DNA of 5,000 nucleotides, from positions 22,975 through 27,974 of the forward strand of contig DLXW01000077.1 in the NCBI GenBank assembly GCA_003448685.1. Direction: 5' to 3'. Shown here one piece after another: positions 1 through 5,000 of this stretch. The translations under genes were made by a program, and so were the position numbers. Each line of letters opens with the position of its first letter. The first letter of the stretch is position 1. Below the pieces are notes generated by a model, which saw only the letters and a list, made by a program, of their open reading frames with translations, had not been told where the DNA came from and ran no database searches. The stretch comes from Cyanothece sp. UBA12306. GTDB lineage: Bacteria > Cyanobacteriota > Cyanobacteriia > Cyanobacteriales > Microcystaceae.

Positions 1-531
1 TTGTTTTGCTATGGCATTAATTGGATGGTGCGCCTTGGGGTAGCGACTCCCGTGAGCAATCAAAATTTTTCCTTCTCTTGAATGCTTTTCAAATTGTTGG
101 GCTAGGAGTTGGGGTAATCCTTGATAGCTACCCAGATAAGGGCTGAGTTTGATTCTAACTTGTTGGCCTAACCTTTGTTGAGCGATCGCTACTTCCTTAG
201 GAATATCCTCTGTGACGTGAACCCCTGGTAGTAAAAATAAAGGGATAATCTTAAGATTTGTCAAGTTTAGCTTACTGGCTTTTTGGCCCAATTGTTCGAT
301 TCTTTGATATAGGGATATTGAGGTTAATTCTAGGGATGCGGTTTCTATGAGAGGGGAAGATGGAGGAGACAGTAAGGCTGTTGAACTTTTTACAGTTGAT
401 GAATACAGGGGAATTAGTTGCTGTTCTTTGATAGATAATTGCTGTTTGACTAACTGTGCCAATTGTTCCACCGCAATTTGGGGACGGCGATCGCGGCTGC
501 CGTGGGTTACTAGCAGATAAGCTGAATTCAT
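1..531 (-). CDS. cbiX: Sirohydrochlorin chelatase-like protein (CbiX/SirB family), C-terminus cut off by window edge
   Basis: Members of this family insert Fe2+ (SirB) or Co2+ (CbiX) into sirohydrochlorin, giving sirohaem for sulfite and nitrite reductases or the cobalt precursor of cobalamin; they act in the cytosol. An open frame runs from ATG at 531 to the left edge, 177 codons with no stop. The N-terminus reads MNSAYLLVTHGSRDRRP, with the family HGSR motif and probable metal-binding His10. A second family motif, IPLFLLPGVHVTEDIP, covers about residues 96-111 and carries His105, the likely second ligand. A second HGSR-type motif (IAHGSR, residues 158-163) opens another half, so this is the long duplicated form rather than the short archaeal CbiXS. 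Residues about 44-57 (rich in Ser, Thr and Pro) look like a loop insertion. No Shine-Dalgarno sequence precedes the ATG. Family assignment is firm; iron versus cobalt specificity cannot be read from sequence, so the symbol is provisional. Confidence 0.9.
   Translation of the reverse strand, partial: MNSAYLLVTHGSRDRRPQIAVEQLAQLVKQQLSIKEQQLIPLYSSTVKSSTALLSPPSSPLIETASLELTSISLYQRIEQLGQKASKLNLTNLKIIPLFLLPGVHVTEDIPKEVAIAQQRLGQQVRIKLSPYLGSYQGLPQLLAQQFEKHSREGKILIAHGSRYPKAHHPINAIAKQ
182..189. repeat. HIP1 octamer GCGATCGC
   Basis: Highly iterated palindrome of cyanobacterial genomes, here inside the chelatase gene where it encodes part of VAIA. Confidence 0.9.
487..494. repeat. HIP1 octamer GCGATCGC
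   Basis: Second copy, in the N-terminal coding region of the chelatase gene beside the HGSR codons. On the plus strand it continues as GCGATCGCGGCTGC (487-500), the same 14-mer found at 3991-4004 in nadB. Confidence 0.9.
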
Positions 532-551
532 TATCAAGTCAGAAATCAGAT

Positions 552-591
552 TCAACTTGAGCTATTACAATAATAGTCAGAGTCAAGTTGA
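552..591 (-). promoter_or_regulatory. Two-part hairpin in the leader of the chelatase gene
   Basis: On the minus strand TCAACTTGA (591-583) is perfectly complementary to TCAAGTTGA (560-552). Inside it CTATTA (576-571) pairs with TAATAG (567-562) across a 3-nt loop. The result is a 9-bp stem, an asymmetric internal loop (6 nt against 1 nt) and a 6-bp stem. It sits between the predicted start of transcription and the ATG. No T-run follows on the minus strand, so a factor-independent terminator for the ferredoxin gene is less likely than a 5' leader structure or a palindromic protein site. Confidence 0.5.
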
Positions 592-604
592 TTTAATAAA
601 TCTT

Positions 605-613
605 ATTATATCA
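605..613 (-). promoter_or_regulatory. Extended -10 promoter for the chelatase gene
   Basis: Read on the minus strand, positions 613-605 give TGATATAAT, a perfect extended -10 element (TG, one base, TATAAT). The -35 region 17 bp upstream is weak (TTTTTA), which extended -10 promoters tolerate. Transcription would start near 598, giving a leader of about 67 nt before the ATG at 531. The element lies 14 to 22 bp past the stop codon of the upstream ferredoxin gene, so the chelatase gene probably has its own promoter. Confidence 0.55.
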
Positions 614-626
614 AATCGGAAGTAAA

Positions 627-1031
627 TTAAAAAGCTGTACTAATGGCTTGAAAAGGACAAGCAGGAATACATTGTTCACAAACTATACATGAGGAGCGCC
701 TAAAAACAAGACGAAAAGTTTGGGGATCTAGGATCAGGGACTCGGTTGGACAAACTCCCGTACACAAACCGCAATCTACGCAGCTTTGATCGTCTATGAC
801 AATCTCTCGACTAACTAAAGATACCTCAATTTCTTTTCCTCTCATCCATTCAATTGCTGCTTCTATTGCATCAATATCTCCCAATAATTCTAGAACTAAT
901 TTACCAACTTGATTGGGGGCAACTTGCGCTCGGATAATATTAGCAGCAATGTTAAAATCTTTGGCTAAACGGTAAGTTATAGGCATTTGTACCGTTTTTT
1001 TGGGAAATGTTAGGGTAACTCGCTTTTTCAT
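627..1031 (-). CDS. NIL domain-containing 2[4Fe-4S] ferredoxin
   Basis: This is a 134-residue soluble protein with two parts. Residues about 1-75 match a NIL domain, the small ACT-like fold also found at the C-terminus of methionine importer ATPases (MetN), where it binds methionine; here it begins with a strand of the form RVTLTFP and ends near IEVSLV. Residues about 76-134 form a bacterial-type 2[4Fe-4S] ferredoxin with two complete CxxCxxCxxxCP motifs, Cys84/87/90/94 and Cys115/118/121/125, so all eight ligands are present. The likely role is low-potential electron transfer, possibly responsive to a small ligand; the partner is unknown. In methanogens a NIL-ferredoxin works with a COG1900 protein in homocysteine formation from sulfide, which makes a sulfur-related role conceivable here but unproven. 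The ATG at 1031 has no clear ribosome site, but it is retained because the NIL strand begins directly after it. The next gene downstream is the chelatase. Confidence 0.9.
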   Translation of the reverse strand: MKKRVTLTFPKKTVQMPITYRLAKDFNIAANIIRAQVAPNQVGKLVLELLGDIDAIEAAIEWMRGKEIEVSLVSREIVIDDQSCVDCGLCTGVCPTESLILDPQTFRLVFRRSSCIVCEQCIPACPFQAISTAF

Positions 1032-1055
1032 AGTAATGAATCATTGATCGATATG

Positions 1056-1065
1056 ATTATCTATA
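1056..1065 (-). promoter_or_regulatory. Possible -10 region of the NIL-ferredoxin gene
   Basis: The 79-bp gap upstream of the ferredoxin gene is very AT-rich. On the minus strand it contains TATAGATAAT (1065-1056), offering GATAAT (5 of 6 matches to TATAAT) or TATAGA as the -10 hexamer, about 24 to 28 nt before the ATG. No good -35 hexamer is seen at the expected spacing. Flanking short inverted repeats (AATGA/TCATT at 1035-1045, ATCAT/ATGAT around 1040-1057) could form a regulator site. This is a weak call. Confidence 0.25.
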
Positions 1066-1110
1066 GGTTTAAAATATCGCTTATAAAATTGTAGATTATT
1101 GGAACTAAAA

Positions 1111-2262
1111 TCAAGGTTCAACTGACTTTTCAGACTCAGAATTAAGGAGAGATAAATGTTTCGGTGTTGGTAAATTTAATTGACTTAATGCCCATTTTGC
1201 CGTTTTTTGAACATCCTGATCCGAATCATCAATCGCGTGGGCTAATAGTTGGCTAATTTGCGACATTATGTCGTAAATTCTTGTCAAATCCCTAATCGCA
1301 TTTTTCCTCACTTGAGGATTTTTATCTTGCAAAGAAATAGCTAAAGCTTGGTTCATTGGTTTAAGGGTACGAGAACTAATTTGAGAAAGAGCCTCTAAAA
1401 TTAAACTACGTTCTTGAGAGTCGGTATCAATCATCAAATCGACTAATGGTTTCATCGCTCTTGAATCAGCTTTTTGTGCCAACTCCCAAATAGTTTTTTG
1501 TCTTTTTTTGGGTTCAATGTCTGGCAATTCTTTTAATAATTCTTCAATTAGATCAAAATTAGCGAGACGGGTAGTAGATTGTAAGGAAACAGAAGTTTCA
1601 TTGTTTTTCAAATGGGGATTCGTGATGGTTTGAGAATTATTTTTATCTTGATTTTTATGGTTTTTGTTTGTTGGTAATTTATGGTTTATTTCAAAGTTTT
1701 CTATCTTTTGTTTCCCTGTCAATGGTGTAACATCAAAGTATTTTTCTTCTTTTGAAGCTTTGGTTTCTAAATCTGGATTGCTTTCCCATAATTCCTGTTG
1801 AGAATTATGGGATTTTCTCTGACGTAAGAATAACCATAAAACTATTAATAAGCCGTCAACAATAATTATTGATTGTAGTAATAATGCCAGATCTTTTTGA
1901 GATAACTTATTGAAAGGATTAGCCGCTCTTTCTATATAACTTTCAATATTATGAATAGCCTGCTGGGCATAAATATCCTGGGGACGCACTTGCAAAGCTT
2001 TTTGAAACTGTTCTAATGCTTTTTGATAATCTTTTTCTTTTGTTGCTTGGTAGCCTCCTTGCATATAGCTATTATAGTTCGATTTATTAGAGTCGGCTGA
2101 TGATTTTTTGGGTGAATCATCAGCTTGATTTTGAGCCATGTATTCCTTACCTAATGCCCGATCATTACCAATTGAATTCATTAATGCTCTTGCTTTATTG
2201 GGAGTCCAAACAAAACAGGTGACGGTTATTAATATTAATAAAGAAAAACGGGATTTTATCAT
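1111..2262 (-). CDS. Membrane protein with signal peptide, TPR, one transmembrane span and HEAT-like repeats
   Basis: No specific function is recognised. The 383-residue protein opens with a signal-like segment: basic MIKSR, hydrophobic residues 6-19, and an AxA site (A24-R25-A26) that suits signal peptidase I. Residues about 63-112 form one TPR (GGYQATKEKDYQKALEQFQ, then KALQVRPQD at 88-96). Residues about 125-146 are a strong transmembrane helix followed by a basic RQRK stop-transfer. A polar Asn/Lys/Ser/Gln-rich linker covers about 150-232. Residues about 236-362 are helical, with three to four HEAT-like units (for example SRAMKPLVDLMID at 267-279 and NPQVRKNAIRDLTRI at 315-329). Predicted topology puts the TPR in the periplasm or thylakoid lumen and the HEAT repeats in the cytoplasm, so it may be a scaffold linking partners across a membrane. 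Cyanobacteria carry many HEAT proteins, some acting as phycobilin lyases; nothing here shows lyase activity. The gene is visibly more AT-rich than nadB, mainly in the linker. Confidence 0.85.
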   Translation of the reverse strand: MIKSRFSLLILITVTCFVWTPNKARALMNSIGNDRALGKEYMAQNQADDSPKKSSADSNKSNYNSYMQGGYQATKEKDYQKALEQFQKALQVRPQDIYAQQAIHNIESYIERAANPFNKLSQKDLALLLQSIIIVDGLLIVLWLFLRQRKSHNSQQELWESNPDLETKASKEEKYFDVTPLTGKQKIENFEINHKLPTNKNHKNQDKNNSQTITNPHLKNNETSVSLQSTTRLANFDLIEELLKELPDIEPKKRQKTIWELAQKADSRAMKPLVDLMIDTDSQERSLILEALSQISSRTLKPMNQALAISLQDKNPQVRKNAIRDLTRIYDIMSQISQLLAHAIDDSDQDVQKTAKWALSQLNLPTPKHLSLLNSESEKSVEP

Positions 2263-2330
2263 AATATAATTTTTTGACTATTTAAGGGAAAGGCTATTTT
2301 GGTCAATAGATTGACTTAAAAATCAAAGAT

Positions 2331-2346
2331 TTAACAGATCTGTTAA
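2331..2346. repeat. Perfect 16-bp palindrome TTAACAGATCTGTTAA
   Basis: The sequence equals its own reverse complement over all 16 bases. It lies in the 242-bp gap between nadB and the TPR/HEAT gene, about 70 bp before the latter's ATG. It would sit inside the transcribed leader if the distal promoter (2468-2441) is used, or about 25 bp upstream of the -35 box if the proximal one (2306-2279) is used. Its symmetry suits a dimeric DNA-binding regulator; it is not followed by a T-run, so it is not a typical terminator. The binding protein is unknown. Confidence 0.6.
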
Positions 2347-2440
2347 CGATAGTTATCTATAAATTAAGCATTTTCTATCACAACAAGACGTTGACTATAG
2401 ATGGCTAATTAAATAGTAACTAATAGGTGATTTTATTGCT

Positions 2441-2468
2441 ATCATAGCCGACAAAGCTCATTAGTCAA
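2441..2468 (-). promoter_or_regulatory. Sigma-70-type promoter for the TPR/HEAT gene
   Basis: On the minus strand TTGACT (2468-2463, 5 of 6 to consensus) is followed after 16 bp by TATGAT (2446-2441, 5 of 6). Transcription would start near 2434, leaving a leader of about 170 nt before the ATG at 2262. The -10 box lies inside a small inverted repeat, GCTAT-C-ATAGC at 2438-2448, which might serve as an operator. A weaker alternative lies closer to the gene: TTGACC (2306-2301) with TAAATA (2284-2279), spacing 16 bp. Confidence 0.5.
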
Positions 2469-2504
2469 AAGTGGATACCCAGACAATCCTAATTCCATAA
2501 AAAC

Positions 2505-4187
2505 TCACTTCACTTTGTTTGTCCACCATTGGTCGCCTTGGATCAGGGTATGTACTTCCCATCGGAGAGAAGATTGGGGATAATCACTACGATAATGTCC
2601 ACCGCGACTTTCTGTGCGAAATAAAGCACTTTTAAGGATTAAATAAGCAATATCGAGTAAATTCAAAGTTTCGGCACAGGTTCTTAAGTCTATTTGTATT
2701 GTGGGAGATTCAAAAATAATTCGTTGGAGTGGGGATAAATTAAGGATATATTGACTACTTTCTAAACTTTTTAATTGTGATCGCCACTTTTGAACTTGAT
2801 CTAAACCAGCTTGTAAATTGCCTTGTTCTCGACAAATTCCTGCATTTTTCCAGACCAAAATGGGTAATTGGCGGCGAATTTCTTTAATTAATGAAATTTC
2901 AGACTCCCAAGATCCTTGGTGTTTAACCAGAGAAACCCCATCTAAATCAAGAACCTCGGGAGTAGTAACCTCAAGTTGGGATAACTCAGATGCGAAGACT
3001 AAACACTCTAACAAAGAATTGCTAGCTAAACGGTTTGCCCCATGAACCCCCGTATTAGCGGTTTCTCCGATGGCATAAAGCCCTTTAATAGACGTTTGAT
3101 TGTGTAAATCAACTTTCACCCCTCCCATCCAATAATGGGCTGCTGGAGCCACAGGAATAGGTTCTGTGAAGAGATCTACATCCCATTTTTGGCAAACCCG
3201 AATAATATTAGGGAAACGGTGGCGAATACGCTCAGATTCAATGGTCTGTAAATCTAGATAAACATGATCATGGGCAGAATCGGTAGCGGTTTTTTGTAAA
3301 TGACTAAAAATTGCTCTACTAACCACATCTCTGGGGGCTAACTCCCCATGAGGATGATAATCAAAGGCAAATCGTCTGCCTTGACGGTCGATCAAATGTG
3401 CGCCTTCTCCTCGTACCGCTTCACTAATCAAGAAATGGGGAGCCCCAGGTTTGGTGAGGGCGGTGGGATGGAATTGAAAAAACTCCAGATCCCTCAAAAT
3501 CGCCCCTGCACGCCAAGCCAGAGCCACGCCATCCCCTGTACTAACGGCAGGATTAGTGGTTTGGGCATAAACTTGACCACCACCCCCCGTGGCTAAAATA
3601 ACCGCCCCAGAGCGAACCCAATAAATTTGTCCCCCATAGAGTACACTAATACCCAAACATTCTTGAGTTGAAGGCTCGATCCACAATTGCAAGGCTATCG
3701 CTTGGGAAATAACCTTAATATTGGGGCATTCTAGAACTTTTTCCGTCAAAGTGCTGACAATTGCTCGTCCAGTGGTATCGGCCGCATGGAGAACACGAGG
3801 ATGGGAATGAGCCGCTTCCAAGGTCATGGCCAATTGATTTCCTCGACGATCAAAGGCTACTCCCATCTTCACCAGAGAATCAATAGCAGAACCAGCTTGA
3901 TCCACCAAAAACTCCACTGCTTGGGTGTCACAGAGTTGGACTCCTGCTTTGAGGGTATCTTCTCGGTGAAATTTTGGGGAATCATCAGGAGCGATCGCGG
4001 CTGCAATGCCTCCTTGAGCCCAATCGCTAGCCCCAGTTTTTAAGGTATCTTTCGTAATTAAACCAATACGATACTTTCTGGGCAAACATAAGGCCGCATA
4101 AAGTCCGGCCGCCCCCGAACCCACTACTAAAATGTCAAAGGGTTTAGTCAGAATATCAGCAGAAACAGAATTAGCTGGGGCTATCAA
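2505..4187 (-). CDS. nadB: L-aspartate oxidase
   Basis: NadB oxidises L-aspartate to iminoaspartate with FAD, using O2 or fumarate as acceptor; NadA then condenses the product with dihydroxyacetone phosphate to give quinolinate for NAD. It is a cytosolic enzyme. The 560 residues slightly exceed the roughly 540 of E. coli, mainly through an N-terminal extension of about 15 residues. The FAD-binding motif GSGAAG is at 23-28 and DWAQGGIAA at 55-63. The succinate dehydrogenase/fumarate reductase-like catalytic parts are intact: HPTAL at 240-244, SEAVRGEGA at 255-263, APRDVVSRAI at 284-293, HYWMGGV at 351-357, and the second FAD region GETANTGVHGANRLASNSL at 374-392. The C-terminal helical domain ends at 560. 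The start is TTG at 4187: an in-frame stop lies seven codons upstream (4208-4206), and there is no in-frame ATG before the FAD motif. nadA and nadC are not in this window. It diverges from guaA. Confidence 0.97.
   Translation of the reverse strand: MIAPANSVSADILTKPFDILVVGSGAAGLYAALCLPRKYRIGLITKDTLKTGASDWAQGGIAAAIAPDDSPKFHREDTLKAGVQLCDTQAVEFLVDQAGSAIDSLVKMGVAFDRRGNQLAMTLEAAHSHPRVLHAADTTGRAIVSTLTEKVLECPNIKVISQAIALQLWIEPSTQECLGISVLYGGQIYWVRSGAVILATGGGGQVYAQTTNPAVSTGDGVALAWRAGAILRDLEFFQFHPTALTKPGAPHFLISEAVRGEGAHLIDRQGRRFAFDYHPHGELAPRDVVSRAIFSHLQKTATDSAHDHVYLDLQTIESERIRHRFPNIIRVCQKWDVDLFTEPIPVAPAAHYWMGGVKVDLHNQTSIKGLYAIGETANTGVHGANRLASNSLLECLVFASELSQLEVTTPEVLDLDGVSLVKHQGSWESEISLIKEIRRQLPILVWKNAGICREQGNLQAGLDQVQKWRSQLKSLESSQYILNLSPLQRIIFESPTIQIDLRTCAETLNLLDIAYLILKSALFRTESRGGHYRSDYPQSSLRWEVHTLIQGDQWWTNKVK
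3991..3998. repeat. HIP1 octamer GCGATCGC
   Basis: Third copy, inside nadB where it encodes part of the AAIAP segment (residues 63-67). It shares a 14-bp extension with the copy at 487. Confidence 0.9.
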
Positions 4188-4211
4188 AGTTATATAATTA
4201 ATCTTCTAAAA

Positions 4212-4240
4212 ATTCTTTTAATTCTAACTTATCCAATCAA
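4212..4240 (-). promoter_or_regulatory. Likely nadB promoter
   Basis: On the minus strand TTGATT (4240-4235, 4 of 6 to consensus) is followed after exactly 17 bp by AAGAAT (4217-4212, 4 of 6). Transcription would start near 4205, leaving a leader of about 18 nt before the TTG start at 4187. No Shine-Dalgarno sequence lies at normal spacing; the nearest purine run (AGAAGA, 4207-4202) is about 14 nt away. The call rests on hexamer match and spacing only. Confidence 0.4.
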
Positions 4241-4312
4241 TTATTATCATGAATAACCCTAACATTATTGACCAAACCGTTTTTGAGAACGAGGGACTTA
4301 TTCACTAATTTT

Positions 4313-4321
4313 TGTTAAAAT
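4313..4321 (+). promoter_or_regulatory. Possible extended -10 promoter of guaA
   Basis: Positions 4313-4321 read TGTTAAAAT: an extended -10 TG, one base, then TAAAAT (5 of 6 matches). No matching -35 hexamer is seen at 16 to 18 bp. Transcription would start near 4328, about 28 nt before the GTG start. A competing choice is TTGAGA (4283-4288) with TAATTT (4306-4311), spacing 17 bp, which has the better -35 but the poorer -10. Confidence 0.4.
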
Positions 4322-4355
4322 TGATCTTCTCTACCTCCTAGAATCTATCCTCGTT

Positions 4356-5000
4356 GTGACTACCCAAACACCTCCCATCACTAATTCAGCCGAGAAATTA
4401 CCCACTCAGCCCGTTGACCAAAAAATTGACCGCCAAATGCTGGTTATTCTAGACTTTGGCTCTCAATATTCAGAACTAATCGCCCGTCGTATCCGTGAAA
4501 CCCAAGTTTACTCAGAAGTTCTGTCCTATCGCACCACTATTGACCAAATCCGCCAGCTTAACCCTCAAGGAATTATCCTCTCAGGAGGACCAAATTCTGT
4601 TTACGATAACCGCGCTCCCGAATGTGACCCCGAAATTTTTCGCTTGGGTATTCCGATCCTTGGAGTTTGTTATGGAATGCAGTTGATGGTTCAACAACTC
4701 GGCGGTCAAGTGGAACGGGCAAAACGGGGAGAATATGGCAAAGCAGCTTTATTTATTGATGATCCCACCGATCTACTGACCAATGTAGAAGATGGGACAA
4801 CCATGTGGATGAGTCATGGAGACTCTTGTACTCAATTGCCCGAAGGATTCGATGTATTAGCCCATACAGATAATACACCTTGCGCGGCGATCGCTGACCA
4901 TGAAAAGAAACTATTTGGTGTACAATTTCACCCCGAAGTTGTCCATTCTGTCGGGGGAATTGCTCTAATTCTTAATTTTGTTTACCATATCTGCCAATGT
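4356..5000 (+). CDS. guaA: GMP synthase (glutamine-hydrolysing), N-terminal amidotransferase part, cut off by window edge
   Basis: GuaA converts XMP to GMP with ATP and ammonia released from glutamine, the last step of guanine nucleotide synthesis in the cytosol. The 215 codons visible cover the whole class I glutamine amidotransferase domain. It begins at [21 protein letters not shown] (residues 28-48), has the oxyanion strand ILSGGPNSV (74-82), the nucleophile Cys105 in GVCYGMQ, and the other triad members His192 and Glu194 in FGVQFHPEV. The conserved MSHGD (152-156) is present. The ATP-pyrophosphatase and dimerisation domains lie past the right edge. The start is taken as GTG at 4356, giving an N-terminal extension that reads VTTQTPPI (first residue Met when initiated), typical of cyanobacterial GuaA. 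The ATG at 4437 would begin directly at the conserved core and is the alternative. No Shine-Dalgarno sequence precedes either site. Confidence 0.97.
   Translation, partial: MTTQTPPITNSAEKLPTQPVDQKIDRQMLVILDFGSQYSELIARRIRETQVYSEVLSYRTTIDQIRQLNPQGIILSGGPNSVYDNRAPECDPEIFRLGIPILGVCYGMQLMVQQLGGQVERAKRGEYGKAALFIDDPTDLLTNVEDGTTMWMSHGDSCTQLPEGFDVLAHTDNTPCAAIADHEKKLFGVQFHPEVVHSVGGIALILNFVYHICQC
4887..4894. repeat. HIP1 octamer GCGATCGC
   Basis: Fourth copy, inside guaA, encoding part of AAIAD (residues 177-181). Three of the four copies in the window are read as Ala-Ile-Ala. Confidence 0.9.

Noticed and set aside
552..591. Rho-independent terminator for the NIL-ferredoxin gene
   Set aside because: The stem is AT-rich and no T-run follows it on the minus strand; its position after an extended -10 box suits a leader structure better.
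594..608. Inverted repeat TAATAA-ATC-TTATTA
   Set aside because: Pure A/T symmetry overlapping the -10 region; too easily explained by base composition.
2215..2262. Lipoprotein signal at Cys16 of the TPR/HEAT protein
   Set aside because: The residues before Cys16 are T-V-T, not a lipobox (Leu at -3 and Gly/Ala/Ser at -1); an AxA signal peptidase I site at 24-26 fits better.
2391..2419. Plus-strand promoter-like TTGACT with TAGTAA at 17 bp
   Set aside because: The -10 matches only 3 of 6, and nothing on the plus strand downstream is a gene; it would read into the antisense of nadB.
2462..2504. nadB terminator in the sequence just after its stop codon
   Set aside because: Only 4-bp complementarities (GGAT/ATCC) are present, without a T-run.
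2818..4043. Three plus-strand open frames (2818-3045, 3348-3596, 3786-4043) opposite nadB
   Set aside because: They lie entirely inside the clearly conserved nadB frame, have low-complexity or unrecognisable products and no promoter or ribosome site.
4495..4686. Plus-strand open frame of 63 codons inside guaA
   Set aside because: It is an out-of-frame shadow of the conserved amidotransferase domain.

Overview
This window looks like chromosomal DNA from a cyanobacterium of low to moderate GC, probably a unicellular Chroococcales-type lineage; that placement is inference. Three things support it. The cyanobacterial HIP1 octamer GCGATCGC occurs four times in 5 kb. The proteins read like cyanobacterial versions of their families, for example the GuaA N-terminus and the two-domain CbiX/SirB-type chelatase. 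The start sites lack clear Shine-Dalgarno sequences, which is common in this phylum. No mobile element, CRISPR array, tRNA or rRNA was seen.

Four genes lie on the minus strand and one on the plus strand. Positions 1-531 (minus) hold the first 177 codons of a sirohydrochlorin chelatase-like protein that continues past the left edge. Positions 627-1031 (minus) encode a small NIL-domain plus 2[4Fe-4S] ferredoxin. Positions 1111-2262 (minus) encode a 383-residue protein built as signal peptide, one TPR, one membrane span, a long polar linker and HEAT-like repeats. Positions 2505-4187 (minus) encode L-aspartate oxidase (nadB), which appears to start at TTG. From 4356 to the right edge (plus) lies the glutamine amidotransferase half of GMP synthase (guaA), which appears to start at GTG. 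nadB and guaA diverge from a 168-bp intergenic region. Every gap is shorter than 300 bp.

Functionally this is mostly core metabolism: sirohaem or cobalt-corrinoid tetrapyrrole synthesis, low-potential electron transfer, NAD de novo synthesis and guanine nucleotide synthesis. The four minus-strand genes are separated by 79 to 242 bp and several have their own promoter-like sequences, so they are probably not one tight operon.

The least understood items are these: the NIL-ferredoxin beside a sirohaem-type chelatase, which may hint at sulfur metabolism; the TPR-membrane-HEAT protein, whose halves should lie on opposite sides of a membrane; a leader hairpin upstream of the chelatase with a possible alternative pairing near the AUG; and a perfect 16-bp palindrome in the leader of the HEAT gene. 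I found no convincing new multi-gene system.
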